Below are positions 1-6,137 of a stretch of DNA of 6,137 nt, piece by piece. The position numbers and the translations under genes were made by a program. Every line of letters starts with the position of its first letter. Position 1 is the stretch's first letter. Origin of the DNA: Clostridia bacterium. GTDB taxonomy: Bacteria; Bacillota; Clostridia; Peptostreptococcales; Anaerovoracaceae. Below the pieces are notes generated by a model. That model saw only the letters and a program-made list of their open reading frames with translations, made no database searches and was not told the DNA's origin. Where the stretch lies: contig CAAEEE010000013.1 in the NCBI GenBank assembly GCA_900754805.1, positions 1 through 6,137 on the forward strand. The letters run 5' to 3'.

Positions 1-2
1 CC

Positions 3-113
3 ACGGATGAAAGAAGGTTGATAGAAAGGAAGATGTATATTGCAAATGACCAGTTAAATGAGTCAATTACAATATACCAGGAGAAACGCAATGAAAAGAC
101 CGAGCTGGGATGA
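3..113 (+). CDS. Possible 3' end of an unidentified upstream gene (partial)
   Basis: An open frame enters from the left edge and runs to a TGA at 111-113, giving a hydrophilic, charged tail of 36 residues that ends in TELG. If real, it would overlap the start of the dCMP deaminase gene by 23 nt, in line with the overlaps seen further down. I do not recognise the protein. Against it, the frame uses AGG and ATA codons that are sparse in the certain genes here, and bases 22-90 are visibly more AT-rich than the coding regions. The alternative is that the upstream gene ends in another frame at the TGA at 19-21 and that 22-90 is a short intergenic leader. Confidence 0.25.
   Translation, partial: TDERRLIERKMYIANDQLNESITIYQEKRNEKTELG
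79..84 (+). promoter_or_regulatory. Ribosome-binding site deciding the dCMP deaminase start
   Basis: AGGAGA lies 6 nt before the ATG at 91, close to ideal spacing. The in-frame ATG at 58 has no comparable purine-rich site before it and would add 11 residues that are not part of the deaminase fold. The start at 91 is therefore preferred. Confidence 0.75.
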
Positions 114-549
114 ATATTTCATGGAAATGGCGGAACTGACCGCGAAGCGCTCGACCTGCATGAGAAGAAATGTGGGCGCGGTTATCGTAAAGGATAAACA
201 CGCGATTGCGACCGGATACAACGGAGCGCCGAGAGGAATACGCCACTGCGAGGAACGCGGCGGCTGCCTGAGACAGAAGATGGGCATACCGTCGGGTCAG
301 AGACATGAGCTTTGCATGGCACTTCACGCAGAGCAGAACGCAATTATTCAGGCGGCTTCGATGGGACACGCGATTGAAGGCGGAACGATTTACATAACGC
401 ATCAGCCTTGCGGAATCTGCGCGAAGATGATTGTCAATGCGGGAATTCAGAGAATTGTCGTGCGGGAAGGCTATCCGGACGAGCTGGCACTGGAAATTCT
501 CGATGAGGCAGAGCTTAAAGTCGAGAAGCTGGAAAAAGAGAAAGAATAA
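91..549 (+). CDS. comEB: dCMP deaminase (ComEB-type cytidine/deoxycytidylate deaminase)
   Basis: Zinc-dependent cytosolic enzyme that deaminates dCMP to dUMP, feeding thymidylate synthesis. The 152-residue product (from ATG 91) has the zinc-binding and catalytic signature of the deaminase fold: HAE at 79-81, with E81 as the proton shuttle, and PCGIC at 106-110, with C107 and C110 as zinc ligands. The TGYNG segment at 41-45 and the Cys-rich stretch around C53 and C59, followed by PSG at 67-69, are typical of the dCMP deaminase subgroup rather than of cytidine or tRNA-adenosine deaminases. The length is about normal for the subgroup; B. subtilis ComEB is longer at its C-terminus. The last 15 residues are Lys/Glu-rich. 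The next gene starts 25 nt downstream with no terminator between, so the two are probably co-transcribed. The ComEB name reflects similarity only; no role in competence is implied. Confidence 0.93.
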   Translation: MKRPSWDEYFMEMAELTAKRSTCMRRNVGAVIVKDKHAIATGYNGAPRGIRHCEERGGCLRQKMGIPSGQRHELCMALHAEQNAIIQAASMGHAIEGGTIYITHQPCGICAKMIVNAGIQRIVVREGYPDELALEILDEAELKVEKLEKEKE

Positions 550-574
550 TGGCAGATAGGGAGACAATAAATAT

Positions 575-1666
575 ATGTATAGTACACTTTGGATGACTTT
601 TTTACTTGCCTTCGTGCTGGCACTTGTGATGACGCCTGTGGCAATCAAGCTGGCTCCGAAAATCGGCGCGATGGATGTGCCTAAGGACACAAGACGAATG
701 CATACGAAAGCCATGCCGCGTTTCGGGGGACTGGCGATTTTTACGGGGACCACGATTTCAACGGCAGTATTCCTGCTGCAGCTTGACAACCGCATCGTCG
801 GGATTTTGGTCGGAGGCATTTTGATCTATATTTTGGGAATTATCGATGACCTGAAGAACCTGCCTGCCAAGGTCAAGTTTTTCGGACAGACGGTAATCGC
901 CGTAATTATGTATATGTACGGTCTTAGAATCGAGTTTATCCGAAACTTTTTCGGAGACGGAAAAAGCGAGCTGGGAGCGGTGCTTTGCTTTATCATTACG
1001 ATTATTTGGATTGTGGGCATTACGAACACGGTGAATCTGATTGACGGTCTGGACGGACTGGCTGCGGGAACCTCGGCAATCGCATCGCTTTGCATTGCCT
1101 ATGTGGCATATATTCACGGGATGTATCTGGCGTCGGGCGCGATGCTGGCACTGGCGGGAGGCGCACTCGGATTCCTGCCGTATAATTTTTATCCCGCGAA
1201 GATTTTCATGGGCGACGGAGGGTCGCTGTATTTAGGCTTCATGCTGTCGACGATGTCGATTCTGGGACCTGTGAAGAGCGCGACGGTGGTGGCGGTGATT
1301 ATCCCGGTACTGGTGCTGGGTGTGCCGATTTTCGACACAGCCTTTGCGATTTTCCGCCGTCTGATCAACAAGCGGCCGATTATGGAGGCGGATAAAGGAC
1401 ATCTGCACCACAGACTGATGAGACTGGGCTACGGACAGCGAAGAGCAACGCTGATGCTTTACGGCGTGAGCGGTATTATGGGAATCGCTGCGGTAACCTT
1501 CAGCCGCGATTTATTTGTAGAGACTGCAGGGTTGTTTGCGATTGCATTGATGCTGATTTACATTTTCCTGACGGACGCAAATCACATTATGCCGCAAATC
1601 AAGAATAACCCGCAGGATATGGGAAAAACAGAAGAAAAGGAGCAAAAAGAACATGACGAAAACTAA
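575..1666 (+). CDS. tagO: TagO/WecA-like UDP-HexNAc:polyprenol-phosphate HexNAc-1-P transferase
   Basis: Integral membrane enzyme of the MraY/WecA/TagO superfamily. It transfers a HexNAc-1-phosphate, most often GlcNAc-1-P, from its UDP donor to undecaprenyl phosphate on the cytoplasmic face, the first step of wall teichoic acid or related envelope glycopolymers. The 363 residues are mostly hydrophobic helices (about ten or eleven). Family motifs are in order: RRMHTKAMPRFGG at 40-52, the Mg-binding IDD at 90-92, NTVNLIDGLDGLAAG at 151-165 (D157, D160), FMGDGGS at 211-217 (D214) and the His motif DKGHLHHRL at 273-281. That loop fits the WecA/TagO branch better than MraY. The last ~25 residues are a hydrophilic Lys/Glu-rich tail. 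The ATG at 575 follows AGGGAG at 558-563 by 11 nt. The 3' end overlaps the next gene by 14 nt and contains its ribosome-binding site. The exact sugar and the polymer cannot be read from the sequence. Confidence 0.93.
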   Translation: MYSTLWMTFLLAFVLALVMTPVAIKLAPKIGAMDVPKDTRRMHTKAMPRFGGLAIFTGTTISTAVFLLQLDNRIVGILVGGILIYILGIIDDLKNLPAKVKFFGQTVIAVIMYMYGLRIEFIRNFFGDGKSELGAVLCFIITIIWIVGITNTVNLIDGLDGLAAGTSAIASLCIAYVAYIHGMYLASGAMLALAGGALGFLPYNFYPAKIFMGDGGSLYLGFMLSTMSILGPVKSATVVAVIIPVLVLGVPIFDTAFAIFRRLINKRPIMEADKGHLHHRLMRLGYGQRRATLMLYGVSGIMGIAAVTFSRDLFVETAGLFAIALMLIYIFLTDANHIMPQIKNNPQDMGKTEEKEQKEHDEN

Positions 1667-2660
1667 CAAGAAATTTTTATCGCTGTTATTGATATTGGTG
1701 CTGGCATTTACGCTGATGACCGGATGCGCGGCAGAGGAAAGACAGGATGCTGAAGTACCGCCGACCGTGAGCGCGGTTGTGAATGTTGCCGCGCTGAACG
1801 GGCCGACCGGAATGGGTATGGTAAAGCTGATGGACATGACGGATAAGTATGCGATTACGACTTATCAGGCACCGACAGACATTGCCCCGAAGCTGATCAG
1901 CGGCGAAGTGGATGTAGCGGCTCTGCCGTCCAACATGGCAGCGGTTTTATACAATAAGACGGAAGGCCAGATTGTGGCAGTAAGCCCGATTGCGCTGGGT
2001 GTTTTATATATCCTCGGAAATAACGCAGATGTAAGCGAGCCGAAGGATTTAGCAGGCAAGACAATCTATGCAAGCGGACAGGGCGGAACGCCGGAGTATG
2101 TGCTGCAGAAGGTACTGGAAAATGCAGGTCTTGCGATTGATAAAGATGTGAAAGTGCAGTGGCTTGCAAGCCATGCGGATGTCAATCAGAAGCTGCTCAG
2201 CGAAGACGGCGCGATTGCAATGATTCCGGAGCCGTTCGTATCGACAGCGCTTGCCGCGGGAAATGAAAATGTCAGCCAGCTTTTCGACTTGAATGTGCTT
2301 TGGACGGAAGCAACCGGACAGGCGCTTCCGATGGGAGTTTTAGTTGCTCGCAAAGCATTTATCGAAGAACGCGAAGATGACCTGAAGGTTCTGCTTAATG
2401 ACTATGCCGATTCCGTAGAATTCGTGAACGGATTCCCGGAAGACGCGGCGAAGCTGATTGTGGAAAAGGGCTTCCTCGGTAAAGAAGAAATCGCAAAGAC
2501 TGCGATTCCGAAATGCAGAATCGTTCTGTATGCAGGAAATGACGCAAAGGAAGGCACTGAAATTTTAAAGACCTTTAATGAAACTTTATTTGATATGGAG
2601 CCTGCTTCGGTAGGTGGAAAATTGCCGAATGAAGATTTATACTACGGACAGACCGAATAA
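1653..2660 (+). CDS. ABC importer solute-binding lipoprotein, NMT1/SsuA/TauA type
   Basis: Extracytoplasmic binding protein that would capture a small solute and deliver it to the membrane ABC transporter encoded next. The 335-residue precursor has a lysine-rich N-terminus, a hydrophobic stretch (9-22) and a lipobox LMTGC at 21-25, so Cys25 should be lipidated and cleaved. Met at -3 is less usual than Leu. The mature 311 residues resemble the COG0715 nitrate/sulfonate/taurine/thiamine-precursor group: LNGPTGMG at 48-55, APTDIAPKLISGEVDVAALP at 73-92, DLAGKTIYASGQGGTPEY at 132-149 and IPEPFV at 191-196. No signature fixes the ligand, and no riboswitch is seen upstream. The start codon at 1653 is supported by AAAAGGAG at 1635-1642, 10 nt before it and inside the end of the TagO-like gene, so translation is probably coupled. 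The gene overlaps the start of the permease-ATPase gene. Confidence 0.9.
   Translation: MTKTNKKFLSLLLILVLAFTLMTGCAAEERQDAEVPPTVSAVVNVAALNGPTGMGMVKLMDMTDKYAITTYQAPTDIAPKLISGEVDVAALPSNMAAVLYNKTEGQIVAVSPIALGVLYILGNNADVSEPKDLAGKTIYASGQGGTPEYVLQKVLENAGLAIDKDVKVQWLASHADVNQKLLSEDGAIAMIPEPFVSTALAAGNENVSQLFDLNVLWTEATGQALPMGVLVARKAFIEEREDDLKVLLNDYADSVEFVNGFPEDAAKLIVEKGFLGKEEIAKTAIPKCRIVLYAGNDAKEGTEILKTFNETLFDMEPASVGGKLPNEDLYYGQTE
2612..2617 (+). promoter_or_regulatory. Ribosome-binding site deciding the start of the permease-ATPase fusion
   Basis: AGGTGG sits inside the 3' end of the binding-protein gene, 11 nt before ATG 2629. It favours this ATG over the in-frame GTG at 2614, whose nearest purine-rich site (GGAG at 2597-2600) is 13 nt away. 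The choice changes only five residues. Confidence 0.55.
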
Positions 2661-4089
2661 TCGGGCAGAAGAAAGACAAAAGAATATAAGGAAAACGAAA
2701 GAAAACAAGCAAGGCAGAGGAGTTTTGGTCTGCCTTGCTTGGCTTGTTCTTTGGCAGATTCTCAGCATGGCAGTCGGGAGCGAGCTTTTGCTTCCGGGAC
2801 CGTATCAGACACTTCGGGCACTCGGAAATCTGGTACAGACACCGAAGTTTTATCCGGATACGATGTGGACGCTGCTACGGTGTGCCGCGGCGATGGGATT
2901 GTCGCTGCTCATAGGTTCTGCCGCGGCATGGTGCTCCTATCGCAAAAAGGCGATTCGAACTTTTTTAAGCCTTCCGGTCAGCTTTTTCAAGTCGGTTCCG
3001 GTGATGGCGGTGATTATCTATGTGATTTTGCTGGCAGCTTCGGATTGGGTGGCGGTCATCGTCTGCTTCATCATGTGCTTTCCGATTGTGTATACAAATC
3101 TGCTTTCCGGTCTGGATGCGGTGAGCGCGGAATATCTGGAACTTGCCGCCGTCTATGAATTGACGAAGGCGCAAAGCCTGCGTCTGATTTACATTCCTTC
3201 GGTCAGAGCAAATTTCAACGCGGCACTGCGACTGACCTGCGGCCTAAGCTGGAAGGCTGTAATTGCGGCAGAAGTGCTGTCAATTCCACATTTTTCGCTC
3301 GGCTATGAAATGCTGAATGCGAAATATTATCTGGAGACGGCAAACCTGTTTGCGTACATTGCGGTGATTGTGATACTGAGTATTTTGTTTGAAAAGGCGG
3401 TTTGCAGGCTGTTTGTGAAGGAAACGGAAAGTGCAGGGCTGCATCTGAAGACAGACGGAAAGAAGCGGGAGTCTATGCCGCCGCCTGCCATTGAGCTTTC
3501 AGGGATATGCAAGAATTTTGTCAATGAATCGGTATTAGACGATGTGAAACTTGCGTTTCCTGCGGGCAGCGTTACCGCGCTTTCCGGACCTTCGGGACGC
3601 GGGAAGACTACGCTGGTAAGATTAATTTTAGGATTGGAGCAGGCAGACGCGGGAACGATTACGGTCGAAAGCGCGAAGGGAGAGAAAGCTGCGGAAGCGG
3701 AGGCGGCAGTTCTTTTTCAGGAGGACCGTCTTTTGCCGTGGCTGAATGTTTACGACAATATGGCGCTCAGCCGAATCAATGACGCGGGAGAAGAGCTGGA
3801 TAAGGAAGTCAGAGATATTGCAGCAGCATTGGAACTGACAGGGGCTCTGAACCTGATGCCATCGCAGCTTTCGGGCGGCATGAAGCACCGCGCGGCACTG
3901 GGAAGAACGTTTCTGGCAGAAGCAAATCTTTTGATTTTAGACGAGCCGTTCCGCGGTCTTGATGAAGAGTTAAAGAACCGAATTATCGAAAGACTGTGGG
4001 AAAAAACCACCGAAGGCAAGACCGTTCTTTTGATTTCGCATAATGCGGAGGATTGCAATAAATTATCGGAGAGGATTGTTTCGATATGA
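2629..4089 (+). CDS. ABC importer permease-ATPase fusion (SsuC-like + SsuB-like domains in one chain)
   Basis: Single chain of 486 residues (from ATG 2629) joining the two membrane-side parts of an SsuABC/TauABC-type importer. After a hydrophilic tail (1-31), residues ~32-260 form a BPD_transp_1 permease with about six membrane helices. Its cytoplasmic coupling loop has the EAA-type motif, with E171 and P190 kept but Glu (177) where Gly is usual. A linker at ~262-285 leads to a nucleotide-binding domain: Walker A GPSGRGKTT 320-328 (K326), Q-loop Q364, signature LSGGM 414-418, Walker B ending DE at 438-439, and switch His471. All catalytic residues are present, so it should hydrolyse ATP. The domain is minimal and stops 15 residues after the switch His. 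A homodimer would supply two permeases and two ATPases. It overlaps the binding-protein gene by 32 nt and the YhgE/Pip gene by 4 nt. An in-frame GTG at 2614 is an alternative start. Substrate unknown. Confidence 0.88.
   Translation: MKIYTTDRPNNRAEERQKNIRKTKENKQGRGVLVCLAWLVLWQILSMAVGSELLLPGPYQTLRALGNLVQTPKFYPDTMWTLLRCAAAMGLSLLIGSAAAWCSYRKKAIRTFLSLPVSFFKSVPVMAVIIYVILLAASDWVAVIVCFIMCFPIVYTNLLSGLDAVSAEYLELAAVYELTKAQSLRLIYIPSVRANFNAALRLTCGLSWKAVIAAEVLSIPHFSLGYEMLNAKYYLETANLFAYIAVIVILSILFEKAVCRLFVKETESAGLHLKTDGKKRESMPPPAIELSGICKNFVNESVLDDVKLAFPAGSVTALSGPSGRGKTTLVRLILGLEQADAGTITVESAKGEKAAEAEAAVLFQEDRLLPWLNVYDNMALSRINDAGEELDKEVRDIAAALELTGALNLMPSQLSGGMKHRAALGRTFLAEANLLILDEPFRGLDEELKNRIIERLWEKTTEGKTVLLISHNAEDCNKLSERIVSI
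2706..2741 (+). repeat. Perfect 12-bp inverted repeat (RNA hairpin) at the 5' end of the fusion gene
   Basis: CAAGCAAGGCAG at 2706-2717 pairs perfectly with CTGCCTTGCTTG at 2730-2741 around a 12-nt loop that contains AGGAG and TTTT. The hairpin begins 45 nt after the binding-protein stop codon and lies in codons for residues ~26-38 of the fusion protein, just where the first membrane helix starts. No clean U-tract follows the right arm, so it is a poor intrinsic terminator. It could instead protect the upstream message, as stem-loops downstream of binding-protein genes do in other ABC operons, or slow ribosomes. The function is inference; the repeat is seen directly. Confidence 0.7.
4068..4074 (+). 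promoter_or_regulatory. Ribosome-binding site of the YhgE/Pip gene
   Basis: GGAGAGG lies 11 nt before ATG 4086, inside the last codons of the fusion gene. With the ATGA stop/start overlap at 4086-4089, it points to coupled, near-stoichiometric translation of the two genes. Confidence 0.6.
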
Positions 4090-6134
4090 AAAACATATTT
4101 TGGATTTTCAGACGAGATTTGAAAAGAATAAGCGGAAATTTTGTGGCGGTCATCGTGATTTTAGGAATGTGTATCGTTCCGGCACTGTACGCCTGGTTTA
4201 ATATTGCCGCAAATATGAACCCTTATGAAAATACTTCAGGCATTCATATCGCAGTGGCAAACTGCGACGCGGGAACCGAAAACGAGAGCATCGGCAGCTT
4301 GAATGCGGGAGAAAGCATGATTGAAAATCTGAAGGAAAACGATACGCTGGGCTGGGTGTTCACGGATGAAGACAAGGCAGTCAGCGGCGTGCGTTCAGGG
4401 GAATATTACGCGGCACTCATCATCCCGGAAGATTTCAGCGAGGATCTGGTGAGCGTGCTTTCCGGAGAAATACAAAGACCGAAGATTAAATATTATCTGA
4501 ACGAGAAGAAAAACGCGATTGCGCCGAAGGTGACGGATACCGGAGCGACGACGATTCAGCAGGAGGTCAACGCGACGTTCGTATCGGTCGCGACCGAAGC
4601 GGTGACGGAGCTTTTGGAAGAAGCCGCAAAGACGCTTTCAACGGATATATCGCAGATAAACGATGGAGCGGTTGGCGAGCTTGATGCTGCCGCAGAAAAG
4701 CTGAAAACGGCAGAGGAGAATTTAAAGAAGCATTATCGCAGTGAACAAGAAAATGCGCAGATGACGCGGAAAACCTATCAGACGATAGACAGCGCGGAAG
4801 AAGCGGCAAAGAGCGGAGCGAAGACGCTTCGCCTGACAAAAGACTCTTTGGCGGAAAAACTGGCACAGAGCCTTGACGATATGCAGCCTGCGTTTGCGAA
4901 AATGCGGACGCTGATGCAGCAGACCGAAAACGCTGCAAACCGAGCATCCGGGATGATAGAAACGACAACCGCCACGATTGAAAGCGCAGAAGAAAAGCTT
5001 TCAAATGCACAGGACGATTTAGCGGCACTGAAAAGCGCGACGATTTACAGCCATCTTTTGGAGCTTGCAGACGGCTCGGCAATTGACAATGAGGCGATTT
5101 CGGAATTCGTTTCCTCTCCGGTCAGCGTACAGACGGAAACGCTGTATCCGGTTAAGAATTACGGAACCGCGATGACGCCGTTTTATACGAATCTGGCACT
5201 TTGGGTAAGCGGAATCGTGCTGATTGCTCTTTTGAAGATGGAAGTCGACAGGGATGAAAGACTGAAAAATATGACGGCGACGCAGGGCTATTTCGGACGC
5301 TGGCTGACCTTTATGCTGTTTGCGTGTATACAGGCAGTTATCATTTGCATCGGCGACTTAGTCATTTTTGATGTGCAGTGCGAAAATGTTCCGGCATTTT
5401 TCGGAGCGGCGCTGATGGCTTCGTTTGTCTATGTCAATTTGATTTACGCGCTGGCGATTACCTTTAAGCATACGGGAAAGGCGATCTGCGTGCTTTTGGT
5501 TATTTTGCAGATACCGGGAAGCGCGGGAACCTACCCGATTGAGATGACGCCGGGATTTTTCCGCGCTCTGCATCCGCTGCTTCCATTCACCTATGGAATT
5601 AACGCGATGCGGGAAGCGATGGCGGGAATGTACGAAAACGCTTACTGGAAATACCTGTTTGCGCTGGCACTCTTTTTGCCGATTGCGTTTCTCATCGGCC
5701 TTGGCATCCGTCCGTTGATGCTGAATCTCAACCGCATGTTCGATAAAAAGCTGGAAGAAACGGGCTTGATGATTTGCGAAGAAAACGGGATGACCAGAGA
5801 AAGACTGAACCTTTCCTCGGCTCTGGAAATTTTGGCGGGACAGGAGGAGTTCCGCGATAAAATGATACAAAAAGCGGAACAATTTGAGGAGAATTACAAG
5901 AAACTGAAAGCCGCGGGGATTTTGCTGATTCTGATTCTGCCGCTGATTTTTCTGATTTTAATGTTCAGCGTGAGCTCGAAGATGGTATTTCTCGTGCTTT
6001 GGATTGCGTCCATCGTGGCGGTGGTTTTATACCTGATTATCATTGAGTTTTTGCACGACAGCCTGGAAAGAAAGCTTCGGTTCGCTGAGAAGAGCAAGGA
6101 TGAGCTGATTACATCCATGAAAGGGAGGGCGTAA
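4086..6134 (+). CDS. YhgE/Pip-family membrane protein with extra C-terminal membrane segment
   Basis: Polytopic protein of 682 residues of the YhgE/Pip (phage infection protein) family, related to YueB/EsaA and with an ABC-2-permease-like C-terminal half. The general function is poorly defined; some members are phage receptors. The N-terminus is diagnostic: a membrane helix at ~18-40 followed by NMNPYENTSGIHIAVANCDAG at 43-63. A large extracellular region follows to ~366, with an Ala/Glu/Lys-rich probable coiled coil at ~160-320. Then comes the family C-terminal block: ALWVSGIVLIALLK at 371-384, DERLKNMTATQGYFGRWL at 390-407 and the loop HPLLPFTYGINAMREA at 496-511. About five helices lie between 368 and 542. 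Relatives I know usually end near the equivalent of KLEETGLM (555-562). Here ~120 more residues follow: a charged stretch, two strong hydrophobic helices (~609-629, ~632-655) and a charged tail. The start overlaps the fusion gene by 4 nt (ATGA). Confidence 0.88.
   Translation: MKNIFWIFRRDLKRISGNFVAVIVILGMCIVPALYAWFNIAANMNPYENTSGIHIAVANCDAGTENESIGSLNAGESMIENLKENDTLGWVFTDEDKAVSGVRSGEYYAALIIPEDFSEDLVSVLSGEIQRPKIKYYLNEKKNAIAPKVTDTGATTIQQEVNATFVSVATEAVTELLEEAAKTLSTDISQINDGAVGELDAAAEKLKTAEENLKKHYRSEQENAQMTRKTYQTIDSAEEAAKSGAKTLRLTKDSLAEKLAQSLDDMQPAFAKMRTLMQQTENAANRASGMIETTTATIESAEEKLSNAQDDLAALKSATIYSHLLELADGSAIDNEAISEFVSSPVSVQTETLYPVKNYGTAMTPFYTNLALWVSGIVLIALLKMEVDRDERLKNMTATQGYFGRWLTFMLFACIQAVIICIGDLVIFDVQCENVPAFFGAALMASFVYVNLIYALAITFKHTGKAICVLLVILQIPGSAGTYPIEMTPGFFRALHPLLPFTYGINAMREAMAGMYENAYWKYLFALALFLPIAFLIGLGIRPLMLNLNRMFDKKLEETGLMICEENGMTRERLNLSSALEILAGQEEFRDKMIQKAEQFEENYKKLKAAGILLILILPLIFLILMFSVSSKMVFLVLWIASIVAVVLYLIIIEFLHDSLERKLRFAEKSKDELITSMKGRA
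6120..6129 (+). promoter_or_regulatory. Strong Shine-Dalgarno for a gene starting just beyond the window
   Basis: AAAGGGAGGG ends 8 nt before the right edge and overlaps the last codons of the YhgE/Pip gene (stop at 6132-6134). It matches the pattern at every other junction here. A further gene of the same operon probably starts within a few bases past the edge; nothing can be said of its product. Confidence 0.5.
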
Positions 6135-6137
6135 AAA

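Noticed and set aside
40..73. Possible promoter before the dCMP deaminase gene (TTGCAA and TACAAT)
   Set aside because: The two hexamers are separated by 22 nt, well beyond the usual 16-18. TTGATA at 18-23 and TATATT at 36-41 are too close at 12 nt.
67..819. A 250-codon open frame on the minus strand
   Set aside because: It lies opposite two genes with clear family motifs, has no recognisable domain and shows the Arg/Ser-rich composition of an antisense shadow.
1653..2660. Binding protein as a thiamine-pyrimidine synthase (THI5) homologue
   Set aside because: The Cys-rich CCCFC-type motif of that enzyme is absent, while a signal peptide and lipobox are present, so a transport role is far more likely.
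2717..2727. Alternative TTG start at 2725 for the fusion protein with the GAGGAG in the hairpin loop
   Set aside because: Only 2 nt separate the purine-rich site from the TTG, too short for initiation, and the start would fall inside the first membrane helix.
2706..2760. The inverted repeat as an intrinsic terminator
   Set aside because: The right arm is followed by mixed sequence with scattered T's and G's, not a run of T, and it lies inside an open gene that continues for over 1.3 kb.
4567..5082. A 171-codon open frame on the minus strand opposite the YhgE/Pip coiled coil
   Set aside because: Its Ser/Leu/Arg-rich composition is what the complement of an Ala/Glu/Lys-rich coding region gives. 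No ribosome-binding site or motif supports it.

Overview
The window looks like a stretch of a low-to-mid GC Firmicutes (Clostridia-type) chromosome. This is inferred from three things: strong purine-rich Shine-Dalgarno sites, a lipoprotein-type solute-binding protein for a single-membrane cell, and a TagO/WecA-like gene next to a ComEB-type dCMP deaminase. A YhgE/Pip protein, a family typical of Gram-positives, fits the same picture. Genus cannot be fixed from the sequence. All supported genes are on the + strand and coding density is almost complete.

Layout. Bases 1-90 hold the possible 3' end of an unidentified upstream gene and the start region of the first complete gene. Bases 91-549 encode a dCMP deaminase (nucleotide metabolism). 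Bases 575-1666 encode a polytopic UDP-HexNAc:polyprenol-phosphate HexNAc-1-phosphate transferase (TagO/WecA type, first step of an envelope glycopolymer). Bases 1653-2660 encode a solute-binding lipoprotein of the NMT1/SsuA/TauA type. Bases 2629-4089 encode an unusual single-chain protein in which the SsuC-like permease domain is fused to the SsuB-like ATPase domain. Bases 4086-6134 encode a YhgE/Pip-family membrane protein with an extra C-terminal segment predicted to carry two more membrane helices. A strong ribosome-binding site at the right edge suggests another gene begins just outside the window.

Spacing says the last four genes are read as one unit. The gap between the first two genes is 25 nt. 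The following junctions overlap by 14, about 32 (or 47) and 4 nt, and each downstream gene has a Shine-Dalgarno inside its predecessor. No promoter or intrinsic terminator was recognised. A perfect 12-bp inverted repeat (2706-2741) lies just after the binding-protein stop codon, inside the 5' coding part of the fusion gene. It is the clearest non-protein signal here.

Functionally, the binding protein plus the fusion protein should form a complete ABC importer from only two genes; the substrate is not identifiable. The most unusual feature is translational coupling of this importer to a YhgE/Pip protein, all following an envelope glycopolymer gene. Whether the YhgE/Pip protein works with the importer or merely shares its transcript is open.
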